Origin: Peptostreptococcus porci
Lineage (GTDB): Bacteria; Bacillota; Clostridia; Peptostreptococcales; Peptostreptococcaceae
Direction: 5' to 3'
Assembly: GCF_009695815.1 (NCBI RefSeq)
Contig: NZ_VUNE01000004.1
Coordinates: 124,001 to 188,000 of the forward strand
DNA: 64,000 nucleotides
The position numbers and the translations under genes are program-made. Shown here one piece after another: positions 16,963-26,451 of the stretch (within the stretch, counting starts at the first letter, position 1; each line of letters opens with the position of its first letter). The notes beneath the pieces were generated by a model. It had not been told where the DNA came from. It did not search any database and worked only from the letters and a program-made list of their open reading frames with translations.

Positions 16963-18195
16963 ATGAGTTTTGTTGATAAGATAAAATATGGTGAAAAAGC
17001 AGAACAGGATTTTAACATTAGAACGGCTATGGAAGAAGCAACTAGATGCCTACTTTGTGAAGATGCACCATGTAGCAAGGGGTGTCCAGCTGGAACAAAT
17101 CCTGGAAAATTTATAAGATCGATACGTCTAAGAAATTTCAAGGGCGCTGCTGAAACTATTAGAGAAAACAATATTTTGGGAGGCTGCTGCTCCCTAGTCT
17201 GTCCATACGGAAATCTTTGTGAAAAAGAATGTGCAAGATGTGGAATTGACGAACCTATAAAAATTGGTAAGCTACAAAAATTTGCAATAGATCATGAGAA
17301 GGAATCTGGAATGAAAATACTTAAAGCTCCAGAAAAAAAGATTGGTAAAAAAGTTGCTTGTATAGGATCTGGTCCTGCATCACTTGCTTGTGCCACTGAG
17401 CTGGCACTTGCTGGTATCGATGTGACTATATTTGAACAATTTGATCAACCAGGAGGTGTTTTGACTTACGGAATAACACCTTCCAGACTACCTCAAGAGG
17501 TTATAGATCACGATATACAACAGGTTAAAGATCTAGGAATCGAATTTAAAATGAACACTAGAATAGATGGCAAAGACGGTGTTGAAAAACTGCTTAAAGA
17601 ATTTGACTCTGTGTTCGTAGGTGTTGGTCTTTGGGATGCATCAGTTCCACAAATAAAAGGAATAGATGCCAAAGGTGTATACACTGCACAGGAATTTTTG
17701 AAAAATGCTAGAGAAAATAACGGAAATATAGAACTTGGCAATGACATATTAGTTATAGGTGGTGGTGATGTTGCGATGGACTGTGCATCTACATCAAAAC
17801 AGCTCGGAGCAAAGAACGTTGCAATAGTATACAGAAGAACAATTGAAGAAGCCCCTGCATATTATGAAGAAATCAGGTACATTCAAAACATGGGAGTCCC
17901 TATGATAACTAGATTTGCCCCTGAAGAAATCTTAACTGACTCAGATGGAAAAGTTGAAAAAATGTTGTTTAAATCATGGGATAATGTATCCGAATTATCT
18001 ATGAAAGCCGATACGGTTGTTTTCGCAATAGGTCAAAAAGCGAGCGACGACTATGCAAATATCAATCTACCGGACGGAGTATTTGCCAACGGAGACCTTG
18101 TAAATGGAGGACTTACAGTCGTACAGGCAGTCGCAGACGGCAAAAAATCTGCACTTGATATTATGAATTACCTTGGTGTAAAGGAGGCAAAATAA
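16963..18195 (+). CDS. preT: NAD-dependent dihydropyrimidine dehydrogenase subunit PreT
   Basis: A 410-residue flavoprotein that passes electrons between NADH and the PreA subunit. The N-terminal domain holds cysteines for two [4Fe-4S] clusters (C29, C32, C37, C41 and C76, C80, C86, C90). An FAD site with [10 protein letters not shown] follows at about residue 130, and an NAD(H) site [12 protein letters not shown] further on. This layout is that of PreT and the N-terminal part of mammalian dihydropyrimidine dehydrogenase; GltD-type proteins are similar, but PreA directly downstream decides the call. ATG follows AGGAGGAAAAAG. Confidence 0.95.
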   Translation: MSFVDKIKYGEKAEQDFNIRTAMEEATRCLLCEDAPCSKGCPAGTNPGKFIRSIRLRNFKGAAETIRENNILGGCCSLVCPYGNLCEKECARCGIDEPIKIGKLQKFAIDHEKESGMKILKAPEKKIGKKVACIGSGPASLACATELALAGIDVTIFEQFDQPGGVLTYGITPSRLPQEVIDHDIQQVKDLGIEFKMNTRIDGKDGVEKLLKEFDSVFVGVGLWDASVPQIKGIDAKGVYTAQEFLKNARENNGNIELGNDILVIGGGDVAMDCASTSKQLGAKNVAIVYRRTIEEAPAYYEEIRYIQNMGVPMITRFAPEEILTDSDGKVEKMLFKSWDNVSELSMKADTVVFAIGQKASDDYANINLPDGVFANGDLVNGGLTVVQAVADGKKSALDIMNYLGVKEAK

Positions 18196-18196
18196 C

Positions 18197-19450
18197 ATGG
18201 CATTAGTAAAAGACCTTTCGATAGATTTTTTAGGAGTTAGATGTGAAAATCCTTTCTTTCTTTCATCATCTCCTGTTTGTAGTAACTATGAAATGATAAA
18301 AAAAGCATTTGAAGCTGGATGGGCAGGAGTTTTCTATAAGACTCTTGGTATATTCATCCCTGATGAATGCTCTCCAAGATTTGATATAACAAGAAAAGAA
18401 AGTGCTGTATGGACAGGTTTCAAAAATATGGAAATGATATCAGACAAGCCTTTGGAAAAAAACTTGGAATATATCAGAAGACTAAAGGAAGAATTCCCAA
18501 CAAAGGTCATGGCTATAAGTATAATGGGAAGTGACGAAGAAGAGTGGAGAATATTGGCAAAAAAAGTTACAGAGGCTGGCGCAGACTTGATTGAATGTAA
18601 CTTCTCATGTCCACAGATGACTACTAGTGCAATGGGGTCTGATGTTGGACAAAATCCTGAATTGGTAGAAAGATACACTAGAGCTGTCGTAGAATCAACT
18701 CATTTACCAGTAATTGCAAAGATGACACCAAATATCGGTAACATGGAAATTCCTGCAATGGCTGCCATAAAAGGTGGAGCAAAAGGTATTGCTGCTATAA
18801 ATACAATAAAATCTATAACAAACATAGACATTGAAAATATGACTGCAATGCCTGTAGTAAATGCAAAATCTTCTATATCAGGATATTCAGGAGCTGCTGT
18901 TAAACCTATAGCGCTTCGCTTTATAACTCAGATGAAACAATATCCGGATCTTGCAGATGTACCTATCACTGGTATGGGTGGAATTGAAACATGGAGAGAT
19001 GCTCTTGAGTTTTTATTAGTTGGCTCTGGAAACCTTCAGGTTACAACAGCAGTTATGCAATATGGATATAGAATAGTTGAAGATTTAATCAGTGGGTTGT
19101 CTCACTTTATGGATGAACATGGTTTTGAAAAAGTTGAAGATTTAATAGGATTAGCTCTTCCAAATATAGTTCCAGCAGATGCTCTTGATCGTTCATTTAA
19201 AATAATTCCAAAAATAAATGAAGATTTATGCGTAGGCTGCGGAAGATGTTATGTATCATGTTTTGATGCTGCACATCAGGCCATAGATTGGGATGGAGAA
19301 AATAGAAAACCTATTATAAATGACAACTGTGTTGGATGTCATCTTTGCTTAAATGTATGTCCAGTTCTTGATTGTATACTACCTGGTGAAGTCAAATTTA
19401 AAGAAGGTAGAGAACCTCATACTATAGAATTAAAACACAAGTATGAATAA
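18197..19450 (+). CDS. preA: NAD-dependent dihydropyrimidine dehydrogenase subunit PreA
   Basis: A 417-residue FMN protein that reduces uracil or thymine to the dihydro form. The TIM-barrel (about 1-320) resembles dihydroorotate dehydrogenase, with ECNFSCPQM carrying the pyrimidine-site region and GMGGIETW the phosphate/FMN site. The C-terminus is a two-cluster ferredoxin domain: C345, C348, C351, C355 and C378, C381, C384, C388. The gene starts two bases after preT, with its AGGAGG inside the preT end. Length is normal. Confidence 0.96.
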   Translation: MALVKDLSIDFLGVRCENPFFLSSSPVCSNYEMIKKAFEAGWAGVFYKTLGIFIPDECSPRFDITRKESAVWTGFKNMEMISDKPLEKNLEYIRRLKEEFPTKVMAISIMGSDEEEWRILAKKVTEAGADLIECNFSCPQMTTSAMGSDVGQNPELVERYTRAVVESTHLPVIAKMTPNIGNMEIPAMAAIKGGAKGIAAINTIKSITNIDIENMTAMPVVNAKSSISGYSGAAVKPIALRFITQMKQYPDLADVPITGMGGIETWRDALEFLLVGSGNLQVTTAVMQYGYRIVEDLISGLSHFMDEHGFEKVEDLIGLALPNIVPADALDRSFKIIPKINEDLCVGCGRCYVSCFDAAHQAIDWDGENRKPIINDNCVGCHLCLNVCPVLDCILPGEVKFKEGREPHTIELKHKYE

Positions 19451-19482
19451 TTCACATCCACTTAATTACAATTAAAAAAATA

Positions 19483-19514
19483 AATTAGGATGGAGTAAAT
19501 GCTCCATCCTAATT
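19483..19514 (+). other. Strong intra-operon hairpin between preA and the acyl-CoA dehydrogenase gene
   Basis: AATTAGGATGGAG (19483-19495) and CTCCATCCTAATT (19502-19514) form a perfect 13-bp stem with a six-base loop. There is no T-run after it on the plus strand (only ATCTATCTC). It may be a weak terminator, or an RNA-stability element that sets different levels for the upstream and downstream genes. Confidence 0.7.
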
Positions 19515-19590
19515 ATCTATCTCATAATGACATAGAATAGAAAAATCAATTTATATAATATTGCAAAATCATTAAAAGAGGAGGAATAAT

Positions 19591-20727
19591 ATGGATTTTA
19601 AATTTTCAGAAGCTGAATTAAAAATACAAGATATTGCCAGAAAGTTTGCAGAAAACGAAGTAGAACCATATGCTGAAGAAATTGATAAGAAATCAATATT
19701 TCCAGAGGATACCTTTAATAAAATGGTATCTTGTGGATTTACAGGTATTGGAACACCAGTAGAATATGGTGGTTCTGGTGGAGATGATATAGCAAAGATA
19801 ATAGTAGTATCTGAAATTGCTAAAAAATGTGCTGCTACAGCAGCTATTCTTTCTATTCATACAATTTTTTCAGATGTTATCAAGACATTCGGTAACAAAG
19901 AACAAAAAGAATTCTACCTTCCACAGGTTTCAAATGGTGGAAAAAAAGGTGCATTTGCTCTTACTGAACCAAATGCTGGTTCAGATGCTGCAGCTGTAAA
20001 AACTACAGCAATATCTGATGGTGATGACTACATAATAAATGGTGCAAAATGTTTTATAACTGGTGGAGCCCATGCAGATTATATGGTTGTATTTGCTTCA
20101 ACAGACTTGACAAAAGGTGTAAAAGGATTATCAGCAATAGTAGTTCCAAAAGGAACTGAAGGGTTTTCAATAGGTAAAACTGAAGATAAAATGGGAATTA
20201 GAGGCTCTGAAACATCTGAACTTATATTTGATAATTGTAGAGTTCCAAAGTCTAATCTTGTAGGTAAGGAAGGACAAGGCTTTAAAATAGCCATGGTCGC
20301 CCTTGATAGCGCTAGAATAGGAGTTGCTGCTCAAGCATTTGGTATAGCTGAAGGTGCCCTTGACCATGCAGTAAAATATATGAAAGAAAGAGTACAGTTC
20401 GGAAAACCGCTAACTGCTCTACAAGGTTTAAATTGGTATATTGCCGATATGAAAACAAGAATTGAATGTGCTAAATGGATGACATATAGAGCTGCTTGCC
20501 TTAAAAGAGATGGAGAAAAATTCACTATGGATGCTGCAATAGCAAAATACAATGCAGCCAATACTGCTATGTTTGTTACAAATCTCGCATTACAAATACA
20601 TGGTGGATATGGATACATGAAAGAATACCCTCTTGAAAGAATGTTTAGAGATGCAAAGATTACAGAAATATATGAAGGTACATCTGAAATACACAAATTA
20701 GTAATTTCAAGAGAAACATTAAAATAA
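19591..20727 (+). CDS. Acyl-CoA dehydrogenase, probable acryloyl-CoA reductase subunit
   Basis: A 378-residue FAD enzyme of the short-chain acyl-CoA dehydrogenase family. Visible are the FAD/substrate segments FALTEPNAGSDA and YIINGAKCFITGG, and the catalytic base Glu362 in EIYEGTSEIHKL. Together with EtfB and EtfA directly downstream it makes the three-gene set of the acryloyl-CoA reductase complex of Clostridium propionicum, or equally of butyryl-CoA dehydrogenase. No thiolase, crotonase or hydroxybutyryl-CoA dehydrogenase is nearby, and ammonia-lyase genes are. Reduction of acryloyl-CoA (and perhaps methacrylyl-CoA from thymine) is therefore favoured. Confidence 0.88.
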   Translation: MDFKFSEAELKIQDIARKFAENEVEPYAEEIDKKSIFPEDTFNKMVSCGFTGIGTPVEYGGSGGDDIAKIIVVSEIAKKCAATAAILSIHTIFSDVIKTFGNKEQKEFYLPQVSNGGKKGAFALTEPNAGSDAAAVKTTAISDGDDYIINGAKCFITGGAHADYMVVFASTDLTKGVKGLSAIVVPKGTEGFSIGKTEDKMGIRGSETSELIFDNCRVPKSNLVGKEGQGFKIAMVALDSARIGVAAQAFGIAEGALDHAVKYMKERVQFGKPLTALQGLNWYIADMKTRIECAKWMTYRAACLKRDGEKFTMDAAIAKYNAANTAMFVTNLALQIHGGYGYMKEYPLERMFRDAKITEIYEGTSEIHKLVISRETLK

Positions 20728-20739
20728 GGAGGTTGACCT

Positions 20740-21531
20740 ATGAAAATCATTGTTTGTCTAAAGCAAGTACCAGACACAAACGAAGTAAAAATAAATAAAG
20801 AAACAGGTACATTAATTCGTGAAGGCGTGCCAAGTATAATAAATCCTGACGATATGAATGCTCTTGAAGAAGCTCTAAAAATCAAAGACAATACAAAATC
20901 AGAAGTAATTGTAGTGTCTATGGGACCTCCTCAGGCTAAAAATGCACTAAAAGAAGCATTGGCAATGGGAGCAGACAAAGCATATTTAGTAAGTGACAGA
21001 GCCTTTGGTGGCTCGGATACTTGGGCAACTGCAACCATACTATCATCAGCCATTGAAAAAATAGGCGATTATGATATTATTTTATGTGGTAGACAAGCCA
21101 TAGATGGTGATACTGCTCAGGTTGGCCCAGAAATTGCCGAATTTTTAAATATACCTCAAATAACTTATGCAAAAGATGTTAAAATCAATGATAAAAAAGT
21201 ACAAGTAACTAGATATACTGAATTTGGAGATTTAGTATATAAATCTGAAATGCCAGTATTGTTAACAGCTATAAAAGATTTAAATACACCTAGATATCCT
21301 GAAATTAAAAAAATATATGAAGCATATTCTAATGATGACAATATAGAAATATTAGGGCTTAATGATTTAGATGTAGATACAACACAAATTGGTTTAAAAG
21401 GTTCACCTACGAATGTATATAAATCTTTTGTTCCTGTAAAAGAAAAACATTTTGAAATGATAAGTGGGCTAACAGATAAAGAAAAAGCATCAAATTTATT
21501 TGATAAATTAATAGAATTAAAACTAGTATAG
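20740..21531 (+). CDS. etfB: Electron transfer flavoprotein subunit beta
   Basis: A 263-residue protein with the EtfB N-terminus (MKIIVCLKQVPDTNEVKIN), AMGADKAYLVSDRAFGGSD, and the family signature GRQAIDGDTAQVGPE. It carries electrons between NADH and the acyl-CoA dehydrogenase. Twelve bases separate it from each neighbour gene, with AGGAGGTTG before the ATG. Whether the complex bifurcates electrons to ferredoxin cannot be decided by eye. Confidence 0.95.
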   Translation: MKIIVCLKQVPDTNEVKINKETGTLIREGVPSIINPDDMNALEEALKIKDNTKSEVIVVSMGPPQAKNALKEALAMGADKAYLVSDRAFGGSDTWATATILSSAIEKIGDYDIILCGRQAIDGDTAQVGPEIAEFLNIPQITYAKDVKINDKKVQVTRYTEFGDLVYKSEMPVLLTAIKDLNTPRYPEIKKIYEAYSNDDNIEILGLNDLDVDTTQIGLKGSPTNVYKSFVPVKEKHFEMISGLTDKEKASNLFDKLIELKLV

Positions 21532-21543
21532 AGGAGGATACCG

Positions 21544-22572
21544 ATGAGAGCAAAAGTTAATCAAGATATTAATATTTCAGACTACAACGGTGTCTGGGTT
21601 ATTAGTGAACAAAATTTAGGTAAACTACATAATGTTACCTTAGAATTAATTGGGGAAGGAAGAAAACTTGCCGATAAAATAAATAAAGAAGTTTCTGTAG
21701 TAGTTTTGGGAGAAAATATAGAAAATATAGTAAAACAACTTGAAGAATATCCAGTTGATAATATAATATGCATAGATAAACCTGAATTAAAACACTACAA
21801 CACAGATATATACGCAAATTGTATTGATGAAATAATAAAAGAAATGAAACCTGAAATTGTGCTTTTCGGTGCAACTTCAATAGGAAGAGATTTAGCTCCT
21901 AGAGTTTCTGCAAAAGTAGGAACAGGTCTAACTGCAGATTGTACATCCCTTGAAATAGATGATATAGATGGAAAACTTTTACAAACAAGACCGGCATTTG
22001 GTGGAAATTTAATGGCTACAATTATATGCCCTAAAAATAGACCTCAAATGTCTACAGTAAGACCTGGTGTAATGCAAAAGGCACAAAAAATAGAAAATAA
22101 AATTGCAAAAATAATAATTCCTAATATAGATAAAAATAATCTGATATCCAAAGTTATGTTTAAAGAACTTTTAATAAATGATAAACCGAGGGTTAATCTT
22201 CAAGATGCAAAAATTATAGTATCAGGAGGTAGAGGATTAAAAACTCCAGAAGGGTTCAAACTTATAGAAGAACTTGCTGAAGCATTAGGTGGAGTAGTAG
22301 GAGCTTCAAGAGCTGCAGTAGATTCAGGATGGATAGATCATAGCCATCAAGTAGGTCAAACTGGAACAACAGTCAGACCGGAACTTTACATTGCATGTGG
22401 AATATCTGGTGCTATTCAACACCTAGCTGGTATGAGTGAATCAAAAACTATAGTAGCTATAAATAGTGACCCTAATGCACCTATTTTTAAAGTTTGTGAC
22501 TATGGTATCGTTGGAGATTTGTATAAAATAATCCCAGAACTTATTGAACAGGCAAAAAATAATAAAAGATAA
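21544..22572 (+). CDS. etfA: Electron transfer flavoprotein subunit alpha
   Basis: A 342-residue EtfA. The C-terminal FAD-binding domain is clear: SGGRGLKTPEGF, GASRAAVDSGWI, HQVGQTG, ACGISGAIQHLAGM, and the closing INSDPNAPIF. It is the last gene of the plus-strand operon and is followed by a strong terminator. Length is normal for versions without an N-terminal ferredoxin domain. Confidence 0.95.
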   Translation: MRAKVNQDINISDYNGVWVISEQNLGKLHNVTLELIGEGRKLADKINKEVSVVVLGENIENIVKQLEEYPVDNIICIDKPELKHYNTDIYANCIDEIIKEMKPEIVLFGATSIGRDLAPRVSAKVGTGLTADCTSLEIDDIDGKLLQTRPAFGGNLMATIICPKNRPQMSTVRPGVMQKAQKIENKIAKIIIPNIDKNNLISKVMFKELLINDKPRVNLQDAKIIVSGGRGLKTPEGFKLIEELAEALGGVVGASRAAVDSGWIDHSHQVGQTGTTVRPELYIACGISGAIQHLAGMSESKTIVAINSDPNAPIFKVCDYGIVGDLYKIIPELIEQAKNNKR

Positions 22573-22626
22573 ATTAATATAATTATACAAAATATCTGAC
22601 CTAATATGGTCATTTTACCCTACTAA

Positions 22627-22668
22627 AAAGCTTGATAGAAAGAGTGTGCTAACTTTCTATCAAGCTTT
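22627..22668. terminator. Terminator after etfA, shared with the convergent gene
   Basis: AAAGCTTGATAGAAAG (22627-22642) and CTTTCTATCAAGCTTT (22653-22668) form a perfect 16-bp stem with a 10-base loop. It lies between convergent genes and could serve both. T-runs are short. Confidence 0.8.
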
Positions 22669-22687
22669 ACTATTACTTGTCTAATTG

Positions 22688-23521
22688 TTATTTATCTTTA
22701 TCTCTATCTTTTGATAATGATAAGAAATCTATAACATTGTCATCCTTTATTTTATTAGACTCTTCATCAAAATCTAACACCTTCAAAGAGTCTTTTTTAT
22801 TTTTTGGAGATCCATTTTTTTTCATATTTTCCTTAGAGATTGCTGCTCTTTTAAATTCTTCAACTAACTCATCAAATTCACTGAAATCTATTTCTTTTCC
22901 ATCTTCTCCAATATTTTCAAACTCTGAAAAACTATTTAAAAATTCCTCTTCAAATTCATTATCTTCCATATGGCTACGTATATCATCTTCCTCTGGAAAT
23001 ACTATCATATTTTTTTCAAATATCTTTGATAAATTATCATTTACAGAAAATATATCAAATTCAATTTCATCTCCTGATTCTCTTGTAAACAATAATTCTT
23101 CATTTCCAGCCATATGGTCATTTAGGTTTTCTCCCTTATATTTTAATATCCTTGGCTTGAAATCAAAATCCTTGCATTCCTTTAAACCTTTATACTCTAT
23201 ATTAAAAACCCAATTACTAGTATAGTCATATCTATATATAACCTTGCTATCATTCATAAGAACAATATCTGCCATGCTAATCACTGGATCAAGATAGTTT
23301 TCATGTTCTTGAAAACAAGGTGATGTCATTGGATTAAATGATGAAATTATATCTTTATCTATCTCGAATTCCCAACCAAATAACTTTTCAAACCCAAATG
23401 CAGTTTGAATAATTAAATGTAATTCAAAAAATGATATTCTAAGAGGTATTTCTATTTCCCTCCATACAGGTGGTTTTGATATTCCTTTTAACTTTACTTT
23501 GATTACATTTTTATACATCAT
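22688..23521 (-). CDS. Plasmid pRiA4b ORF-3 family protein
   Basis: A 277-residue protein. The first half carries the pRiA4b ORF-3-like domain: KLKGISKPPVWREIEIP, the HLIIQTAFGFE helix, and YRYDYTSNWVFNIEY. The second half is acidic and low in complexity. The domain is often found on mobile DNA, but its function is unknown to me. GTG at 23527 sits too close to the AGAGGAG site, so the ATG at 23521 is used. It is a single gene, convergent with etfA, at the start of an AT-rich accessory stretch; no transposase is next to it. Confidence 0.85.
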   Translation of the reverse strand: MMYKNVIKVKLKGISKPPVWREIEIPLRISFFELHLIIQTAFGFEKLFGWEFEIDKDIISSFNPMTSPCFQEHENYLDPVISMADIVLMNDSKVIYRYDYTSNWVFNIEYKGLKECKDFDFKPRILKYKGENLNDHMAGNEELLFTRESGDEIEFDIFSVNDNLSKIFEKNMIVFPEEDDIRSHMEDNEFEEEFLNSFSEFENIGEDGKEIDFSEFDELVEEFKRAAISKENMKKNGSPKNKKDSLKVLDFDEESNKIKDDNVIDFLSLSKDRDKDK

Positions 23522-23689
23522 TTTCACTCCTCTAATAGTAAATAGTTTGATTTTTATTTTACTCTATATATAAATATTATCAGAAAATCAAATAAATATA
23601 AATACAAAATCTCAAATAACTTTAAATATAGTATTTATATAGTTATTTTCTAAAAATAAACAATATAATTTTATATACTATTTACTATC

Positions 23690-24508
23690 TTAAGTTTTTG
23701 ATTTATTGCTATGATTAAAATAGATTTTATATTTTATATTTTTTTTCTTACAATATTCTTGAATAGATAAATTCATATCATCCCAATAACTATCATTATT
23801 ATTATTGTAAATATCCCTATATAAATCATATAAATTTGTAAAATTTTCCATAATGAAATCTAAAAATCTCTTCTTATAATTACCCCTTAAATTCAGATTT
23901 TCAAAATAAAATTCATCAACAAAATATTCTAACCTGTCGATAATATCAAAAACATTGGTGATTTCAGGAAAAATTGGTGATATAAAAGCATATGTTTTAA
24001 TTCCATTATCTTTCAACTTTTTCAATGTGTCAATTCTTTGTTCAATGCTACTTGCTCTAGGCTCAGTCATACTTCTCAAGTTATCATCTAATGTATTTAA
24101 AGATATACCAACTTTTAAATTTTTTATCTTTATTAATATAGGTAAGTCTCTCAATATTAAATTTGATTTTGTTAATATTTCTAAATTTGCATTTGAATCT
24201 ATAAATTGCTCTAAAATTTTTTGAGTAACACAATACTTTTTCTCAAAAATATTATAAGCATCTGTCACAGAACTTAATAATACTACTTTTTCTGATAACT
24301 TTCCAACATCAATATTTTTTAAGCTATTTTTTATATCAATAAAATCTCCCCAAGGTTCTTTATGATTAGTAAATCTTTTCATAAATTCTGCATAACAATA
24401 TATACATTTATGAGGGCAACCTATATATGGATTAATAACATAATCAGCATCTGGTAGATTAGATTTTGTTATAATAGACTTTGTGACAACTTCATTAACA
24501 TTAATCAT
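23690..24508 (-). CDS. SPL-like radical SAM protein
   Basis: A 272-residue radical SAM enzyme. The cluster motif CPHKCIYC (Cx3Cx2C) follows YVINPYIGC, as in the spore-photoproduct-lyase-like (Rv2578c-type) family; VLLSSVTDAYN and LEILTKSNLI also fit. True spore photoproduct lyase differs, so the substrate is unknown. It is preceded by an AAGGAG site and begins one base after the stop of the MFS gene. Its sequence is unusually AT-rich with many AAT/AAA/ATA codons, unlike the housekeeping genes nearby. Confidence 0.85.
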   Translation of the reverse strand: MINVNEVVTKSIITKSNLPDADYVINPYIGCPHKCIYCYAEFMKRFTNHKEPWGDFIDIKNSLKNIDVGKLSEKVVLLSSVTDAYNIFEKKYCVTQKILEQFIDSNANLEILTKSNLILRDLPILIKIKNLKVGISLNTLDDNLRSMTEPRASSIEQRIDTLKKLKDNGIKTYAFISPIFPEITNVFDIIDRLEYFVDEFYFENLNLRGNYKKRFLDFIMENFTNLYDLYRDIYNNNNDSYWDDMNLSIQEYCKKKNIKYKIYFNHSNKSKT

Positions 24509-24509
24509 A

Positions 24510-25697
24510 TTAACTCCTTAACTCCAAAAAATTTTTTTCAGTATACAATCCTATAGACACAACAAGCATGATTAAAATTATCATCCCTATTAATAAGTTA
24601 TATTCTAATAGTATTCCTATGCCTGTAAGCATTATAGTATTTAAAATTAAGACACAAAAAGATATAGTCGAAAGATATGTTGCTCTTATATCGTTATTTA
24701 CCATTTCATTTTTTTTCATCTCCAAACTCTGATGCCTTAAAGGACTAATAGCTTGAATTAAAAACATTCCTAATATAATGTAATAGGTACTATTTGCTAA
24801 TATAAATAACAAACCTAAACTTAAAATAATAGGAGAGTATTTTAATACTTTTTTCCTACCGAAATATCCTATAATACAATCAGCTTTTCTTTGTATCATA
24901 AATGTTATCATTTGAGATGATGTATAAATAATACCAAAATAAAATATATTAATACCTTGTTTATATAGCAATGGTTGTATTATTACAGGCAAATAAAATG
25001 TTAATCTCCCTGTTGACTCATAGAAAATTAATGATATACCTTCTCCATTTTTTTTTATAATTTCAAAACTTCGTTTAAAAATTTGAAGAGGATTACTATA
25101 TCCATTTCTTTCTGCATTTATATCAATTTTTACAAAAAAAGATATTATAAAAGCTATACTTCTAAAAACAGCAAAAAAATATATAAATAATTTAAAATCA
25201 ATATCTTTTAATATAAAGCTACAACTAGAGTTAATTATGCCTGATATAATAGAACCTAATGTAATTCCTGAATAAAAAAATGCTAGTTGTTTACCTATAT
25301 TTACTTTTTTACCTATAGCCTGTTCTACTATAATTGCATCATTATTTCCTGAAAATAAACTCCATCCTAATCCCTCTAATATATATACTGCAAAAAAACC
25401 TATCGCTGTATTTGCAAACAATAAGACTATTGAAGATGATAAAAAGGCAATTTGAGAAAATATTAATATTCTTTTTCGTCCAACTATATCTCCAATTATC
25501 CCTGTTGGAATTTCTAATAATGCACAACTTAATGGCACAGTCAAATTAAGTATAGATATAACAGATATTGGTATTCCCTTGTTTTGAATGTATATAACTT
25601 CTATAGGTGCAAACAAGTTTAACATAGTCATAAATACAATCATATACAATAGTTTTGTGTTTTTTAATATTTTATCACTCATTTTTATACCATCCAT
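24510..25697 (-). CDS. MFS transporter
   Basis: A 395-residue membrane protein with about 12 hydrophobic segments. The loop after helix 2 has the MFS signature in a GDIVGRKRILIFSQ form, and EIPTGIIGD precedes it, a pattern seen in putative drug or sugar exporters. Substrate cannot be assigned. Start could be the ATG at 25697, which overlaps the stop of the upstream gene fragment, or the ATG at 25682 behind GGATGG. It shares the AT-rich composition and orientation of the radical SAM gene and may be co-transcribed with it. Confidence 0.85.
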   Translation of the reverse strand: MDGIKMSDKILKNTKLLYMIVFMTMLNLFAPIEVIYIQNKGIPISVISILNLTVPLSCALLEIPTGIIGDIVGRKRILIFSQIAFLSSSIVLLFANTAIGFFAVYILEGLGWSLFSGNNDAIIVEQAIGKKVNIGKQLAFFYSGITLGSIISGIINSSCSFILKDIDFKLFIYFFAVFRSIAFIISFFVKIDINAERNGYSNPLQIFKRSFEIIKKNGEGISLIFYESTGRLTFYLPVIIQPLLYKQGINIFYFGIIYTSSQMITFMIQRKADCIIGYFGRKKVLKYSPIILSLGLLFILANSTYYIILGMFLIQAISPLRHQSLEMKKNEMVNNDIRATYLSTISFCVLILNTIMLTGIGILLEYNLLIGMIILIMLVVSIGLYTEKNFLELRS

Positions 25698-25931
25698 TTA
25701 TACATTATTTGATATTTGTATCCATTTATCAATAGATTTCTGAATATTAGATTGATCGAAAAGTTGAATGCAAATATCAATATCCCTATTTAATTTTTTT
25801 ATGTATTTTGCAATTTTTTTAAAATCAATAACACCTTCACCTAAAGGTAAATGATCATCTCTTTCACCATGATTATCATGTATACATATATATTCTAAAA
25901 ATGGTTCCATTTTTTCAAACCAATACTTTAT
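25698..25931 (-). pseudogene. C-terminal fragment of a xylose-isomerase-like TIM-barrel (AP endonuclease 2 family) gene
   Basis: An open frame with KYWFEKMEPFLEYICIHDN and then the His/Asp-Asn-x-Gly and GEGVIDFKKI segments, which are the C-terminal barrel strands of the sugar-phosphate-isomerase/epimerase-like family. The frame is closed upstream by a stop at 25932-25934, so about three quarters of a normal 250-280-residue protein is missing. An internal ATG could give at most a 70-residue product. I read it as a decayed gene; the remnant runs directly into the MFS gene (stop and start overlap). Confidence 0.7.
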
Positions 25932-26451
25932 CTAAAGATTTAACCACTTTGTATTCTAAACCCATTAAAAAATTTTGATAGTAATCATTTTCAATTTTAA
26001 GATTTTGTAAAAGTTGATACTTTCTAATTCTCAGTCTTTTTCTAGTATTATATTTGAATATCTTTTTAACACTCTATATTCGTGTGTACTACTATTAAAA
26101 TTTTTCATCTTAGTTATTAAATTTATTTATATTTTTTGTAAATAACCTGTACTATATGGAACTTAGATTATTGTTTACTCTATATATTAGTACCTTCACT
26201 TTTTGACTTCCCATTTTTTACGATTAAATTGTTTTTATTTCGGGAACCATAATGTGGAAAATACTTCACACCATATGTTAAAATTACCTCTATTGCTTAA
26301 TATTGTCAACATTTTTTATATATAAATAACGTTGATAGCAATTTATCCATTTTTCATCTAATCGACAATCATATTTTTATTACCATCAACGTTAAATATT
26401 ATATATACTAAAATCAAATTTTATTTTTTACACCTTTGAATAAAATTACAA
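25932..26451. other. Gene-free decayed region downstream of tuf
   Basis: About 520 bases at very high AT with only short broken frames on the minus strand, for example one containing KYQLLQNLKIENDYYQNF at roughly 25950-26060 and another containing HEYRVLKRYSNIIL. They look like shreds of other genes but match nothing I can name. The only sharp feature is the inverted repeat at 26327-26394. Confidence 0.5.
26327..26394. repeat. Inverted repeat downstream of tuf
   Basis: TAACGTTGAT (26327-26336) and ATCAACGTTA (26385-26394) are perfect 10-bp inverted arms 48 bases apart. It lies 58 bases past the tuf stop. It may be a large-loop terminator or the scar of a lost element. Confidence 0.45.
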
